Source of the DNA: Capsicum annuum
Taxonomy: Eukaryota > Streptophyta > Magnoliopsida > Solanales > Solanaceae
NCBI RefSeq assembly: GCF_002878395.1
Contig: NC_061122.1
Location: 77,667,442-77,731,441 of the forward strand
Direction: 5' to 3'
Length of the DNA stretch: 64,000 nt
The notes under the pieces are model-generated. The model was given only the letters and a program-made list of their open reading frames with translations, was not told where the DNA came from and did no database searches. The translations under genes and the position numbers were made by a program. The first letter of the stretch is position 1, and each line of letters opens with the position of its first letter. Shown piece by piece: positions 11,441 to 23,957 of the stretch.

Positions 11441-12400
11441 AGGGGATACTTGTTCTTGACTGTCACCTTGTTCAACTGCCTATAGTCAATGCACATTCGA
11501 AGGGAACCATCCTTCTTTCGCACAAACAACACTGGTGCACCCCATAGGGATACACTAGGATAATTAAACCCCTTATCCAGAAGATCCTTAAGTTTTTCCT
11601 TGAGTTCTCTCAACTCAGATAGAGCTATTTTATACGGAGGAATAGAAATTGGATGAGTGTCCGAAACTAGGTCAATACTAAACTCTACTTCCCTATCTGG
11701 AGAAACACCAAGAAGATCATTCAGAAAGACCTATGGAAACCCATTAACCACTAGAACTGACTGGAAAGAAGGATATTCCGAGTTAGAATCTTTCACCCAG
11801 ACTAAGTGATAAAGACAACCTTAAGAGATTAACCTTCGAGCTTTAAGATAACAAATAAATATCCCCCTAGGAGTGAAAGAACCACCCTCCTATTCAATAA
11901 CTGGTACAAGGGAACCTAAAGATAACCCTATTAGTCTGACAATCTAAGGATGTGTAACAAAAATGTAATCAATCCATCCCTAGAATAACATCAAAATCCA
12001 CTATACCCAACTCAAACAGGTCCATCAAGGTCTGCTTGCCACCAACAGAAACCACATATCCCTTATAGACTGTCTTAGTAATATACAAGTCACCTACTGA
12101 GGTAGAAATAGAAAAAGGATCTAAAATAACTTTCGGATTGAAACCAAAAGATACAGCCAGATAAGGATTCATATAAGAGAGAGTAGACCTCGGGTCAAGC
12201 AAATAATATATGTCATGAGATAAAAACTGTAACATTCCAGTAACGACATCAGGTGATACCTCAAATTCCTATTGGGACACTAAAATATAAAACTTGTTTC
12301 GACCAATAATAGAACCAGGAGCTGTAACAAAAGTAGATGCAACACCACCAGGTGTAGGAGCAGAAGATGAAGCCAAAAGAATCTTATTCGCCCCATAGCA
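11441..12400 (-). pseudogene. Element A: protease and N-terminal reverse transcriptase remnant (chromovirus)
   Basis: On the minus strand the frame at 12235-11969 is a retropepsin-like protease: LLDPRSTLSYMNPYLA holds the catalytic Asp, and DFDVILGMD is the conserved C-terminal strand. After several stops the frame at 11613-11450 gives the start of [29 protein letters not shown] and [21 protein letters not shown] is then cut at about 11440 by the LTR of N, so the catalytic FIDD motif is missing. In a live element the protease matures the polyprotein and RT copies the RNA. Sequence style matches the gypsy chromovirus Tekay/Del group, as in C and B. Confidence 0.85.
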
Positions 12401-13539
12401 ACCTTATTAATCAAACAATCCTAAGCTGATAGCCTTTCTAGCCATACTTAAAGCATTTGTCCATTCCTTCATCGCAATAACCCTGATTAGGACGACCACA
12501 GAACCGACAAGAAGAGCATAAAGAAACTTACTAACCTCTGCTTTCCTGAGATTAGGCAACCTGTGCCCAAAAATTGTCACCACCATGATGATACTTGTTT
12601 CCCAATTGGTAAGGAGAACTAGAGAAAATAAGGAACCATTACTCCCCCACTTGTTTTTCTGGAATTACCACCATCTCGTCCACCCTGAGACTAAGCACCT
12701 CCCAGGTAAAAAAACTTGCTCCTGTTATTATGCCTATGCCCAAAATCTACTTGCTTTCTCTTTTTATCCTCCACTTGTTGCATATGAACTGCCAACCTAG
12801 AGATGTCCATATCTTTAATCAGCAAGATAGTCTTTTTCTACAAAATCAAATCCTAATTTAACCTAGAAGCAAACTTCCCCATTCTTGCTCGTATGTCAGC
12901 AACTAAATCAGGAGCATACCTTGATAATTGATGAAACTTCAAAGCATATTCCTTAAAAGACATCCTTCCCTACTTGAGGCTCACAAAAACCTCCATCTTT
13001 GCTTCCCTCAACTCTTGGGGAAAGAACCGATCTAAGAAGAACTTAGAAAAAGTATCCATAAGACTGATTCTTCCAATCACCCCTAACCCTGACTCTCTTC
13101 TCATACCATTGATATGCAATATCTTTGAGCTGATAAGCTGCAAAGTTTACCCTTTCCTCATTGGTAGACTGCATTACCTAAAATATTTTTTCCATTTCAT
13201 CCAAGAAGCCTTATGGATTCTCCCCCACCTTCACTCCAAAAAAGTATGAGCCCCCATCTTCATAAAGTGTCCAACCCTTCTGGCCTCAATAGACTAAGCA
13301 CTAGTCACACTTCACTCAACCTGAGTAGCGACCATTTGAGCAATAACATGAATAAGATGACAGAATTTTGCATTAGTCACCTCGCCTTGAGGAGGACTAG
13401 TAGCGACCAGTAGAACTCTAGAACTATCAGGGATAGGACTATGAGATCGTAGATGAACCCCAGAAGTAGGATGCACCCCTTCAGCATTACCTGCAAATGA
13501 GATAGAAGATTTTTCTTGTATTCCAGATCTATGAGGCAT
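12401..13539 (-). pseudogene. Element A: gag remnant (chromovirus)
   Basis: The start is the ATG at 13539 on the minus strand (MPHRSG), about 195 bases from the primer site, the same place as in C, D and B. The N-terminus carries the HPTSGVHLRS and GEVTNAKFCHLI pieces shared with B. The capsid part (about 12870-13250) is broken by stops but keeps MSFKEYALKFHQLS-like reading. The zinc knuckle at about 12414-12455 reads C-F-K-Y-G, then G-Y-Q-L-R, so the second cysteine, the histidine and the last cysteine are changed and it could not bind zinc. The product would be the capsid and nucleocapsid protein. Confidence 0.8.
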
Positions 13540-13731
13540 GATCTTAAAAACGAACAAATAAGGATTTGAGAAGATTCAAGGAGTGAGACTCTAATCTTGA
13601 AAATAGAATACCAAGATAGTAAAACATTCCTAAATGCCTCGTAGCCTTTCCCTTATGAGTGTGGAGTGCTACACACCCCTAAAAAAGACTCTACTCAATA
13701 TGACATTATGGATACTCAATTGATAATGAAC

Positions 13732-13750
13732 CTTGGCTCTGATACCAACT
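13732..13750 (-). other. Primer-binding site of element A (initiator tRNA-Met type)
   Basis: The minus strand reads TTGGTATCAGAGCC two or three bases after the LTR end, an exact match to the usual plant initiator-Met site. The gag ATG lies about 195 bases downstream. Confidence 0.85.
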
Positions 13751-14872
13751 TGATACGACCCAACTAAGGGCCTTGTCATAATAGGCATCCCAAGTTTGAC
13801 TGACACTAAAGACCACCCCTATTGCCCAACCCAATATCTAGCTGCCTATTTTGAGTTAGATAAATTTTGAGCATGTAGCAAGATAGTGCAATAGCTCACA
13901 TGAAGACTAGGATAAGATCACAACCTTGAACGACCCAACCGAGTCCAACCATCCCATACCAACAGTCCAACCATATAAAACCATACCAAAAAAAGGGCCA
14001 TAAACCAAGCCATAATGAAAGACATTCCAAAATATAATATAATTAATCCCAAATAAAATAGGATGGAACAACTAACAATATCTTCCAATGATGTCAACCC
14101 TCCATCTTATTCCAATGCCAAGGACAACACCAATACCGATCCCGCCCATTCCAACCCATAGAAGTACCACAAAGCCTTTAATAAAAGAGTAATAAGATTT
14201 GGTTAGGATATGCCCCCAACCGTATCCAAAACCAATATCAAGCAATAAACTAAAATATCTAAAAATATCCATAACATCAAATGAAGCCTTCCTAAAGGAT
14301 GGAAGCTCACCACTTTAGTCCAAATACTGATCCCTAAGTCAATCACTATGTAGGAAAAGTAAACAGCCGGTTCCTGCATAGCATGGGTATACTACCGTCA
14401 GTAGACGAGTTAGTGGGTGAATGTTAGCATAATCACAGGATAAGGATAAAATAATGCCATCTATAAAATCAAGTAAAACCATACATATGAACACAACCAC
14501 ATACACACACACACACACATATATATAACCATGCCTGGAAAGAGGACCAGGTTTAGCATGTCTTTAAAACCTTTACCTAGGTTGTGTAACTTTGCCGTCC
14601 TAAACTACCTACGGGCTATATGAGTTTATATCCCTTGCTGAAAAGACCCTAGTGCGTGTAACCATATGATTAGGGGAGAAAACTTGGGATGACTAGTACA
14701 TCTCCCTAAATATAGTTTGACATCATGCACACGGTCATAAGACCAACCCCATATCGACAAATATGAGTTTCCAGTTTTGGTCCACCAGGGACCTCCATCT
14801 TTCACAACTCTACTATATATCTCGCCATTATTTCCCAACTAAAACCAATTTTCAAATAACCAAACCATTATC
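13751..14872 (-). repeat. LTR of element A, U5-side part
   Basis: It aligns along its length with 56602-57730, the left part of LTR B. Examples are the shared words GGGCCTTGTCATAAT, CACCAATACCGATCC and ATGCCATTTA-like blocks in the same order. A (CA)n/(TA)n microsatellite lies at about 14500-14526. The LTR is interrupted at 14872 by solo LTR S and resumes at 17906. Confidence 0.8.
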
Positions 14873-14999
14873 TGAAACACCCAAGATCTTTTCCTTGGAA
14901 AAATATTTGGTTTTGAGCATGATTACCAAGATACAATTGGACAAACCAATCGTACCCTTTTGATATGGGTCGTATCCAACCTCTTCTTCCCCTTTCATA

Positions 15000-15310
15000 C
15001 CTTAATCATCCTAGGAAGGATAGTATATTATCCCATATATGCGTGGCCCTCCTCTCAATCATACCCTAACTATATGAGTTGTACCTAACATGATTATATG
15101 GGGTGAACTCTCAACTTGACTGGACTATTTTATAGACGGTTGGTGTATAAGAGTTAGGGGTTGAGTTGTACCATTTGGATATAACTCAAGGGTGTACACT
15201 CATACCCTTAATAGTATATGAGACCTAGGAGAAGTTTAGGGTACTAGTCAGGGTACCACTCGTACCCTAGGGTACAATTTCCTTAATGAGTTATATAGTG
15301 AGTTGTACCC
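15000..15310 (+). repeat. U3 repeat cluster of solo LTR S
   Basis: Several diverged copies of short blocks built on TATGAGTTGTAC, GTACCACTCGTAC and ACCCTAGGGTAC lie just upstream of the TATA box. The same position holds different repeat arrays in LTRs B, C, D, E and F. Confidence 0.55.
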
Positions 15311-16600
15311 CTGGCCAAGTCTAATTTTTAACTTTTAAAAGGGCCTTGTAGTCATTTACTACACCCTAATCCCTCTTACTATATATGTATATGTCCTCCT
15401 TGAGCATATTTTTAATGGATTTAACACCCTAAAATCTCTCTCTTAAACACTCTCAAAGTTTTTGGAACAAGATTGGAGGCTAGGGATTAGAGGGTGCTCA
15501 TCTAGAAGATAAAGAGAAGTCAAGTTCTTAGTGAATCACCTTGTTTAAGTCATGTAATGCTCCCTCTTGTTAAATAAATCTAAATCCATGTATGCCTCAC
15601 TTGGATTAGTAAGTGTACATGGTGGTTTTGAAATCAAAGGAAAAGGGTTTTGTTGCCTAATGATGAATAATGCTAATTCTTGCTTAGAATTGTGTTTATA
15701 TATGTTATTAATGATGATTTACATATGTGGGTGCTTCTTGTATGTGGTTTAACATGAAGGTATTGAGTAAAACTAATTTTGATGATTTCTACTATGAAAA
15801 TAGCCTTGTTAAAGATATGCACATATGGAGTTTATGAAAATATCTAAGTGAGTTGTCTAATCACATGTTGGTGATGTTTTGAACTAAAGAAATGGCCCAA
15901 TGAGCATAAATGATTGATAAATAATATCATAAAGGTATTGTGATCCATGTATTGTATAATTGAATGACTTTGTTGAGCTAATGACTAATAAGGGGGTTAA
16001 AGCCTCTAAATATGAAAATAAACTTAATTTATGTGTTGAGCCTAAATGTGGTAAGAAGGTGATGAAATCTTGCTAATGAAATATAAATAGTTATATGGGT
16101 CTTGATGGCTATAAATTGAATTGATTTAAGATATTTAGTCAATTGAAGTGACTAGTGGATAAATGGTTCCATGACGGTCAAATGTGTATCTATGGAATTG
16201 GTCTAGTGAACATGAATGAGTCATGATAATAATATAATGATTATGAATGCTTTGTAAATGGTTGATAAGAACCTTGTTAATCTTATAATGGATTAGCTTA
16301 TGGCTTTAAGTCAGGTGATAGCCCTATAAGTATAAATGGTTGATAATTGGTATTGTGTTGATGTTGTTAGCCATTTAATTAGTTAAATTATGACAATGTT
16401 GGTTTGATGGCTAAGAAAATAGGTTCAATTCCCTAAGTTTGAACTTAAAATTATGTGAGGAACTAAAGTGTGGCATGGAAATACTAATGAAGATTGAATG
16501 AGTTAGTAAAGGTCTTGATGACCGCCGATTGAATTGTATGGATGTTAATGTATGAACTAATGGGTCAAAAGTTCAAATGTCGACTAATAATGGAAATAAA

Positions 16601-17090
16601 ATGACTAGTTGTTCGAGTCCCTAGTCTAAGGAAATGGCTTATGGTTCGTGTCCCTCACCCAATAAAATGACTAGTGGTTCGAGTCCCTAGTCCAATGATT
16701 TGGCTTGTGGTTTGATCCCTCGCCTAATGAAATGACTAGTGGTTTGTGTCCCTAGTCTAATAAAGTGGCTTATGGTTTAAATCCCTCTCCCAATGAAATG
16801 ACTAGTGGTTCAAATCCCTATTCTAGTGAAATGGATTGTGGTTCGAGTCCCTTACCCAATGAAATGATTAGTGGTTCAAGTCCCTAGTCCAATAAAATTG
16901 CTTGTGTTTTGAGTCCCTCACCTAAAGGTAGTGGTTCAAGTCCCTAGTCCAATAAAAAGGCTTATATTTTGAGTCCCTCACCTAAAGGTATCTTTTGAGG
17001 TTAAAATACCTCATCTAATGAATGACTAGTGGTTGAGTCCCTAGTCTGATGAAACAGTTTGTGGTTTGAGTTCTTTGCCTAATAAATTGA
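16601..17090 (+). repeat. Minisatellite of about 66 bp units with B-box-like words
   Basis: Unit starts (ATGACTAGT or variants) fall at 16601, 16667, 16732, 16798 and 16864, then shorten to about 60 bp units at 16921 and 16981. Each unit is two related halves of about 32 bp: one with ACTAGTGGTTCGAGTCCCTAG and one with GCTTGTGG, a GTTCGAGTCCC-like core, and CACCC. The last two 60-bp units are nearly identical. The array lies in the transcribed (R/U5) part of solo LTR S. Confidence 0.85.
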
Positions 17091-17910
17091 TTGAATTGGT
17101 TAAATAGGTTAATTGGTTGAATTAGTTAAATTTGTTGGATTGGTTGGGTTGGTTGGGGGTTTGAATCCCAATTAACTAAGGTACCAGAGAAGTTTAAGGT
17201 TATAAAATTGGTAATGTGGAAGATTAAAAGTTCTTCACTCCATGATTTGAGAATGCATGTTATGACTTGTTCCATGGTTTGGAATGTTGTATAAATATTT
17301 GTACATGTATCTTCATATATGCCTATACTTACGTAGATATGATTGTATATAATGATTTGAAATGTATTGAACAAATGTACTATTTTAACCTTATCCTTGG
17401 GTTACATGCTAGCACTCCAATCGCTAACCGTCTTCGGATGCTATGTCCCCATGCGACATAGGGGCTAGAGCATATTCTTTTTTCTTTTATGCAGTAATCA
17501 GGCATTCGAGTGGTTCGGGAACTAACCTTGATGTTGTGACCTTCTATACTCCGAAAGACCTACCTTTTATAGTCACATTATTCTATGTCTTAGACTTGTA
17601 TAGATCTAGTACTTGGCTATTGTCGGGGGCATGTCCTGACATATTATTGACTTCGATTTGGTAGAGGCCTTTGTGGATAACTGTGGACTTGGTGTATTGG
17701 CTAGATTGTTGACATTAATGAAATGTTAAATATTTTCTAAGTATTGACTATTGGCCTTATATTTTTGCTATCTTATTATAAGGACGGGATTCACCCGACC
17801 CTTATGCTTATTGTGATGATGATTAGGTTGGGTTATTGGGGAAACCTCTGGTTCATATGGGCTTGAGGTTCCCATATGACATGGCCTAATTTTTGGGGTG
17901 TGTCATTGTC

Positions 17911-18608
17911 CAATTATTAACCAAGACCATTAATATTGTTATCGTCATACCAATCCTTACTTGCAAGTATTATCCATAGCCAACCATGTATAGGTTTAAG
18001 GGGACTTTCAAGTACCCCTCCATTTACCATATTAAACCACTTGGGGGATTTCATGTTCCCCCAAAACATCACCATTAGAAATTTACCATTCCAAGTCATT
18101 TAAACCATGAATAATTTCTTTACCAAGTTTTAAAACAAGCAAGAGTTCTATTAAAATTAGTCAATGCAATAAACATATTTATAAGCATTTTATTAAACAC
18201 CTTGGGACAATAATTTGAACAAAACCAATTCCAATTACCATTTAACAATTCCCATGAAATCCAATTATCCAAAATAACCATTGATGCATATAAAAGCATA
18301 ATTAAAACCATGGGAAACCATAATCAACGATTTATTATCAAAACCCCCAAATCATATTTGAAAACTAAAACCATACAGCCAATGAAAACATTTATAAAAA
18401 CCATGCCTTTAGATAAAATTAACAATAAGGGAAGAGAACATGCCTTGAACCAAGATGACGATGGAAATAAATCACCAAGACAAGCCCCAAATCAATCCTT
18501 TAGTTGAAACCCTAGCTTCCCTTGCCCAAAAGCTTTTGAGAGAATTTTAAAGTGTTTAGAAGAGTTTCTAAGTGTTAATGAATGGAATAATAGGTTAAAT
18601 AACCTCCC
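17911..18608 (-). repeat. LTR of element A, U3-side part (truncated)
   Basis: It continues the alignment with LTR B (57735 to about 58490), including ACAAGTATTATCC, TAAAAGCATAATTAAAAC and the block before AACCTCCCAA. At about 18608 it stops, about 570 bases short of the LTR start as judged from LTR B, so the U3 end has been deleted. Confidence 0.75.
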
Positions 18609-18660
18609 AAATAGGTTATTTATATTATCGATAGTGCACTTATGGTTGGACATTTTGACT

Positions 18661-19493
18661 ATAGGCACAAATCAACAAATCATGCTAGTGTTAGCTTTCC
18701 TACTTGGTTAGTTTCTTAGAGAGGTTAGGTTGAATACCTTAGGTTATACCTTTGAGTTAGCCTATTATACCTATATATATGTACGTATATCTAAGATATT
18801 ACCATATATCCCTTTTTTCGTTGTTTATTCATACTGTATATGTATTTCTTAGAATTATCTACTATTATATATCCTTCTTCTACCCTTCATTTGTATATTG
18901 TCCAGTGATATATGGTATAGTGGTTTAGTTCAAGAATACAACTAGAATAAGATAGTTTATACTTATTGCCTCTCTAGATTTTATGTTAGCTTCCTGTAGT
19001 TTATATTTCTGCTTTTGTGTTATCTATATTTGCATTATATTTGGAGCCTAGTCGGCAATTGCCTACTAAGTACCATGTGTTTGGTACTTATGCTACACTT
19101 TTGCAACCTGTAAATCATAGTATAGGTTCTCACTTTTGTTGTGTGCATCGTGCGGAGCAACTATGATTGGAGATGCAGGGTGAGCTCTTGGTATTTTGAG
19201 TACTACTATTCTCTCTCCTATTTAGACTGAACTTTATGTTGTATTCATAAATGGGTTTTACATATATATTTATTTAGTATTTGACTTTGTAATTTTACGG
19301 TATTTGAATTTCTTGTACAAGCTTCACCTGGTCTTGGGTTTGCTTTATAAAAACTAGCCCTTTTATTATATTTATTTCATTGTTTTCATTCATCTCTCTT
19401 GATATTCCGTTCCTATTAGCTTTGGACAATTGGATGTCTTATCTACTGGTGGGCTATAAAAGGTTTCGTCTTGACGTGAGAAATTGGGTCATG
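18661..19493 (+). repeat. Truncated LTR related to LTR G
   Basis: It matches the reverse complement of 49170-50330 in order. Shared words include GCCTACTGAGTACCAT-like, TGTGTTTGGTACTTATG-like and TTGTGTGCATCGTG. It ends near GGGTCATGA at about 19493, corresponding to the LTR end GAGTCGTGACA of G. No primer site or PPT adjoins it. The U3 side is missing or diverged to the left of about 18661; bases 18609-18660 are unassigned. Confidence 0.65.
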
Positions 19494-21524
19494 ATGCCCT
19501 TTCTCCCATTTTGTATCTAGTATGTACCTTGTGCGATACACACTTGGCCTGTGTGGCGCCATATGTTATTGTTGTAAATTAACATTCATCAAGTCTTCAT
19601 TTTCTCCTAAATATTTCTCCTTTATGGTCCGTGTTATCCTTTGGTAGGTTCCTCAGCCTTATTACCTATATGCAACAAAATTAACAAAAGAATTCACTCA
19701 AATTAGGTATTGCCGACTTATCAACACCCATAAGTTAAAAGTTCACTTGTCCTCAATGAATCAAAATTCTCCACAAAATAACCATGCCTTCAAATGATAT
19801 AGTACTTGGTAGTTCAAACACATGCTTCTTTGTGAAAACAACTTTGCCCGACTGTTTTTCAAAGATTGGCATTAACATCACATATCAAACACTTCATTCT
19901 TAGACTAAAACCCTTAAATGTTGACTAATTTCTACCAAACCAAGCACATGATCATATTTTTCAATTAATGTCAACAAATTTTCTCAAGAAATGCGATCAA
20001 GTGCCCTCATAACTAAAAATACCCCTTCATAAATATATTATAAATTTAAATAAGGGACTAGAATGATTTGATCTCGCTCTCAAAGGCGATATTTATCACA
20101 AGAGCTAAACTTACCCATATGTTCCACCGCACCATACTTAAACATACTATATTGGAGATCACAAAGGACTTACATCAGCTTGAAATTTAGGCAACAAGTT
20201 AGGTAGGATATATTAGGGTTATAGTGACTCTACCTCCTTGAAGCACCACATGAGACCTCAACTACATTTCTTTCCCAAAGCTTAATTATTGTGACAAACT
20301 ATGGATCAATTCTATAAGAATTACATGCCATATTTCTCCTCCCATCCTGTTAAAAGCTAAACTCTACAAATATTTACTAAAGTTCACAACTGCAACTCTT
20401 TTTTGCTTATTTTCATTCTTTTTCTCTTTTACTTTTTATGTATCTATTAGGAATACTAGGATGACTAAAAATGGAAGGGAGTGGTCCCCAAATATATGAT
20501 CTTTAGATTACAAATCTCACTCGATATATCTTCCACCCTAATTTAGGATTTTAGCCTAAGTTAGTTTAATGCTTCAAGAAGGATTTAGTTCAAAAAAGGG
20601 GATTTTAGAAGACGGGTTATGGCTTTCAATAAGGTTGTCCGAGAAATAAGTTCCAAGTCACAAATTGGGGCAAATATTGGACACTCTAGTCATAGTATGG
20701 ATGTCAATTTGTTAAATTACAAGGCTCACTCTCACTTTATGGCCTAAGGTTATTTCTTTAATATCACAACATGTTTTACTTAGTGATAAACCTACGAGGA
20801 AAGTTATAGCTGGACTCATCAAACAAGATCATATCGAAACCTCACCACTTATGAAACTCACTCACATACTCAAAGCAAGATTTTTACTTCCTCAATTTAT
20901 GTACCATATTCATAACATATAGTAATAGAGATAATTGAGTAGTCAAAACAAGATACAACAATTCACAAAAAATGAGAGTTAACTACTTCAATTGAATCAA
21001 ACAAATTTATATAAAAGGACATATTTTGAAAGGTGGAGCAACTCAAAATCTGAAATCTCATGTTCTTAGAGCTAAGCATGAGAAATATATCCACAAGAGT
21101 ACTCTCTAAGATAAAGTGTTATATCTTAAACCATGGATCACTCGATCCCAACACTAATATAAGCCAAAGATATTTAAGCTAGGATATTTAAACTAAGAAT
21201 AATATAGAGCACAATAAAGCAATAAGATAGCTAAAATCACTGTAAAGACACACAATCTCACCACGCAAGCACCAAATAGTCTATGTACTTGAATAATACA
21301 CGCCAAAATCAAAACTCATGGAATACCCAGACCCTTATATGTTTTGTCCTTAAAGACATAAAAAAGAGAGATAAGGGAAACAATATAAAAGGTGTGGGTA
21401 CCCATGTTGTGTATAATAAAAAGTAGGAGTTGGTACCTCCATGGATCCTTAAAATAAGCATCAATGTCGGGTCCAAGATAGACGGTGCAATGAATAAGAT
21501 AGTTGGATCCATGCTCAATCGAAT
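19494..21524 (-). other. Unassigned non-coding stretch
   Basis: About 2 kb without a recognisable gene on either strand. The longest frame (minus, 21518-21309) has no domain signature. By position it could hold the 3' untranslated part and the LTR of the Athila-like element whose env-like remnant begins to the right, but I cannot find LTR ends or a second copy. The sequence is AT-rich with no clear tandem repeat. Confidence 0.35.
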
Positions 21525-23424
21525 GTCTTGTCAGCTAGTTTAAAGTTGTAGGCCCCCTCAATGTCTTGAATCACCTCAAACTCCTCAGGTATTATGCTAC
21601 CAACAACCTCATATCTATGATCACCAAGATCTTCCTCATTGATCTCTTCCTATACATTCATAAAAGCATCATTATCATCATTTGTATCAAATGATGTCCT
21701 CTTTGGGACCTATGCAATAATCGTGGGGAAACCTGTAGTGGAAATTATTCAACAACAACTGGTGTAGTAGTCGATGATTTCTCAATAAACACACTATAAA
21801 ACTCAACAAAGTGTAAATGATCTATATCCATGCTCAACATTATAATATCAACCCAAATTGTAGCCCAACTATCACCACCTGATATAACTTTCCCCTTTCT
21901 CTTAAAGATCTCACTCTAATTAGATCTTTAACTATCACCATGGGATTGCAAGGTTTAAAAGGTTTACTTTACCTTCTTTATGTACTCACAAGGAGGCTCC
22001 AAAGATAAATCAATTAACTCTACAATCTATTCTTATAAAAAAGTCATCCTAGAATAGGTAGCCTTAGCCTAGTTACCATCCTCAATACCATAGCCTATGT
22101 AAAAACCTGTTGTAACACAATGGTGGAGAACTAGGAGGTGTTGATATGAAATCTATAGTTATAGTGGGTGTACTAGATATAGTAAGAGGAATTGAAGTAT
22201 TAATTGGAAGTGGAACTAGGGTGGATGAATTTGAATTATCTCCAGGTAAAAGTGACTACAACTCAACTATAGGAGATTATGAAACTGGAAGCCTTGGATG
22301 ACTTTTATTCTTTGCATGAATCCTCATGATATCAATAGTGGTGTTAGCAGGAATCATGACATTAGTTCCAACATTCTCAGTCAATTTGTGTCTTTTACAC
22401 ATTTGAGAGATTAAGTAAGAGAATGTATAAGAAGATTGTCCTTGTTGGGCCCTCTTTGCAATTTTCTATTGAATGATCATCCCCTGGTTTATCCTTGGTT
22501 TCTTGGTAATACACCTAATTACAATGATTTTTTGAGAATAATCATTGATACATTTTGAGAAGGCATTAAATACTTACAAACCCAAGCAAAACTTGTGCCT
22601 TAATAATTAAATCTTTCTTTTGAATAGCACCCCAGATTTGATGTACAAGTGTGTTCTATCATATAATAAAGCAAAAAGCCACTGATAATGAACATCAAAC
22701 TGATCTTTTAATATAGTGGAGTAAAAGTGGTTGGTGATGATAATATGAATACTCTTTGGCCTAAGAAGATCATTGATGGTTGTCTGGAAAAACTTCACAT
22801 AAGCAACATAAAATTTTACCATGTATTTCACCACTTGAGGTTTTCCTCTCTTTCTCTTTACAATAAATAAAAGTGTGTATGCCTCATAAGACTCCTTTAT
22901 CCATATAGAATTGTAATCCGAGAATGGTTTTTAAATTGTTGAAACTCATGATACTTTACCTTGGCCCAAATATTTAGATACCTATCACTCAAACCATTTA
23001 ATGATACAAACTATTCTTCCATGATTATTATATCCAAAAACAACTTGGACATGTTTAGCATATAGGGAATAACTTGAGGGAAAATTATGACTGCCATTAT
23101 TTTCTCTTTGTCGACACACTTTATCTTTGTTGAGAGTTCTTAGGTGCTAGCAATCGGGTAATGAATATGAGTATGAGACCCTTCATGATCTTGTTTAGAA
23201 TATGAGGTGAGTCAATAATGAGGCTTGAACCCCTTTCATCCTCATTGTTTGTAACAACTTGCCCTGGTTTATGTCTACATGGTTTTTAGGTTTGCTTTCT
23301 TTCCGGTACCCTTAATTGGGTTCTAACATTTTATAGTACCATCTTCCTATTCTTATGGATCTTTAAAATGGGAGGGAGCTTTGGAGAGGGAGATATCAAA
23401 TAGGAGAGATATTTTAGGAGCCAT
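21525..23424 (-). pseudogene. Athila-like env-class ORF remnant
   Basis: On the minus strand a frame begins at the ATG at 23424 (MAPKISLLFDISLSKAPS). It continues through broken pieces: LNGLSDRYLNIWAKVKYHEF, then about 100 codons (22915-22607) ending in LYIKSGVLFKRKI, then TFSYLISQMCKRHKL (about 22410) and a Ser/Pro/Thr-rich tail (ISTPPSSPPL). The C-terminal piece near 21640-21530 is acidic (INEEDLGDHRYEVVG). This order, a basic MAPK-like start, a plant-transposon-type domain, a SLI...LC-like helix and a low-complexity tail, resembles the third ORF of Athila-group elements and their relatives. It is too decayed to be sure, and its biological role in such elements is unknown. At least five stops or shifts interrupt it. 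Confidence 0.45.
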
Positions 23425-23957
23425 ATTTGCACAATGAAGCACTGTATATTAAAATATGGGATTACCAGGCACATTTAAGCTCTAAAAATAAAATAAGAAA
23501 AAATCCTTTGGATGGTATCACACAAGAGTAATGTGCATATCACACAAGGTGAGTGCTCAAACCCATGAAAGTTTGTCATTGTACGAATGTGCGAGGTAGT
23601 AGTGTGTATCGCACAAGGGCTCAAATTCATCAAAGAAGTGCTTTGTCTTCACCAATCTTGCATAGTTCAACATCAAAGACCATTTTCATGGAAAATTTGA
23701 TCCTAAGGGTACTTAAACTTCTCCTTTTGTAGATAATTAACACATATACAAGCAATAAAAAATACTAACTACAAGAATACAACCACAAATTTAAGTATGA
23801 CACCCCTAGTTTCAAGGCAACCTTTCCATGGAAAAGCTAAATCTTTCAAAGAACACGAACACGAGTACATATACACAAATACAAATAAAATTTTAATGAT
23901 ATAATGGTGGTGGCACACAAAATAAGCATCGATTAATCATTTACCATCCAACAAAAT
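23425..23957 (-). other. Spacer between env-like remnant and element C
   Basis: No coding sequence. It holds several copies of ATCACACAAG or ATCGCACAAG words (23517-23620). The sequence right of element C (33370-33600) has a similar vocabulary, which suggests that both are parts of one older element split by C. Confidence 0.4.

Larger units (their letters stand above)
14873..17905 (+). mobile_element. Solo LTR S (3033 bp) inside the LTR of element A
   Basis: The insert starts TGAAACACCC and ends GGGTGTGTCA. It is flanked by TTATC (14868-14872) and TTGTC (17906-17910), a 5-bp target duplication with one mismatch. LTR A, compared with its relative B, is continuous once the insert is removed. 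On the plus strand it has U3 repeats at 15000-15310 (GTACCACTCGTACCC and similar), a TATA box CTATATATG at about 15380, and a long R/U5. No primer site, PPT or coding sequence is present, so it is a solo LTR left by LTR-LTR recombination, unless it is a short non-autonomous element of another kind. Confidence 0.75.

Noticed and set aside
16601..17090. Possible tRNA genes, or a CRISPR-like array, from repeated GGTTCGAGTCC words
   Set aside because: There is no acceptor or anticodon stem and no A-box. Repeats are contiguous and diverged, with no unique spacers. It is a minisatellite in a plant LTR.
19494..21524. Possible host gene or Helitron in the unassigned stretch
   Set aside because: No splice-consistent coding signal, no recognised protein domain, and no convincing TC...CTRR ends with hairpin were found.
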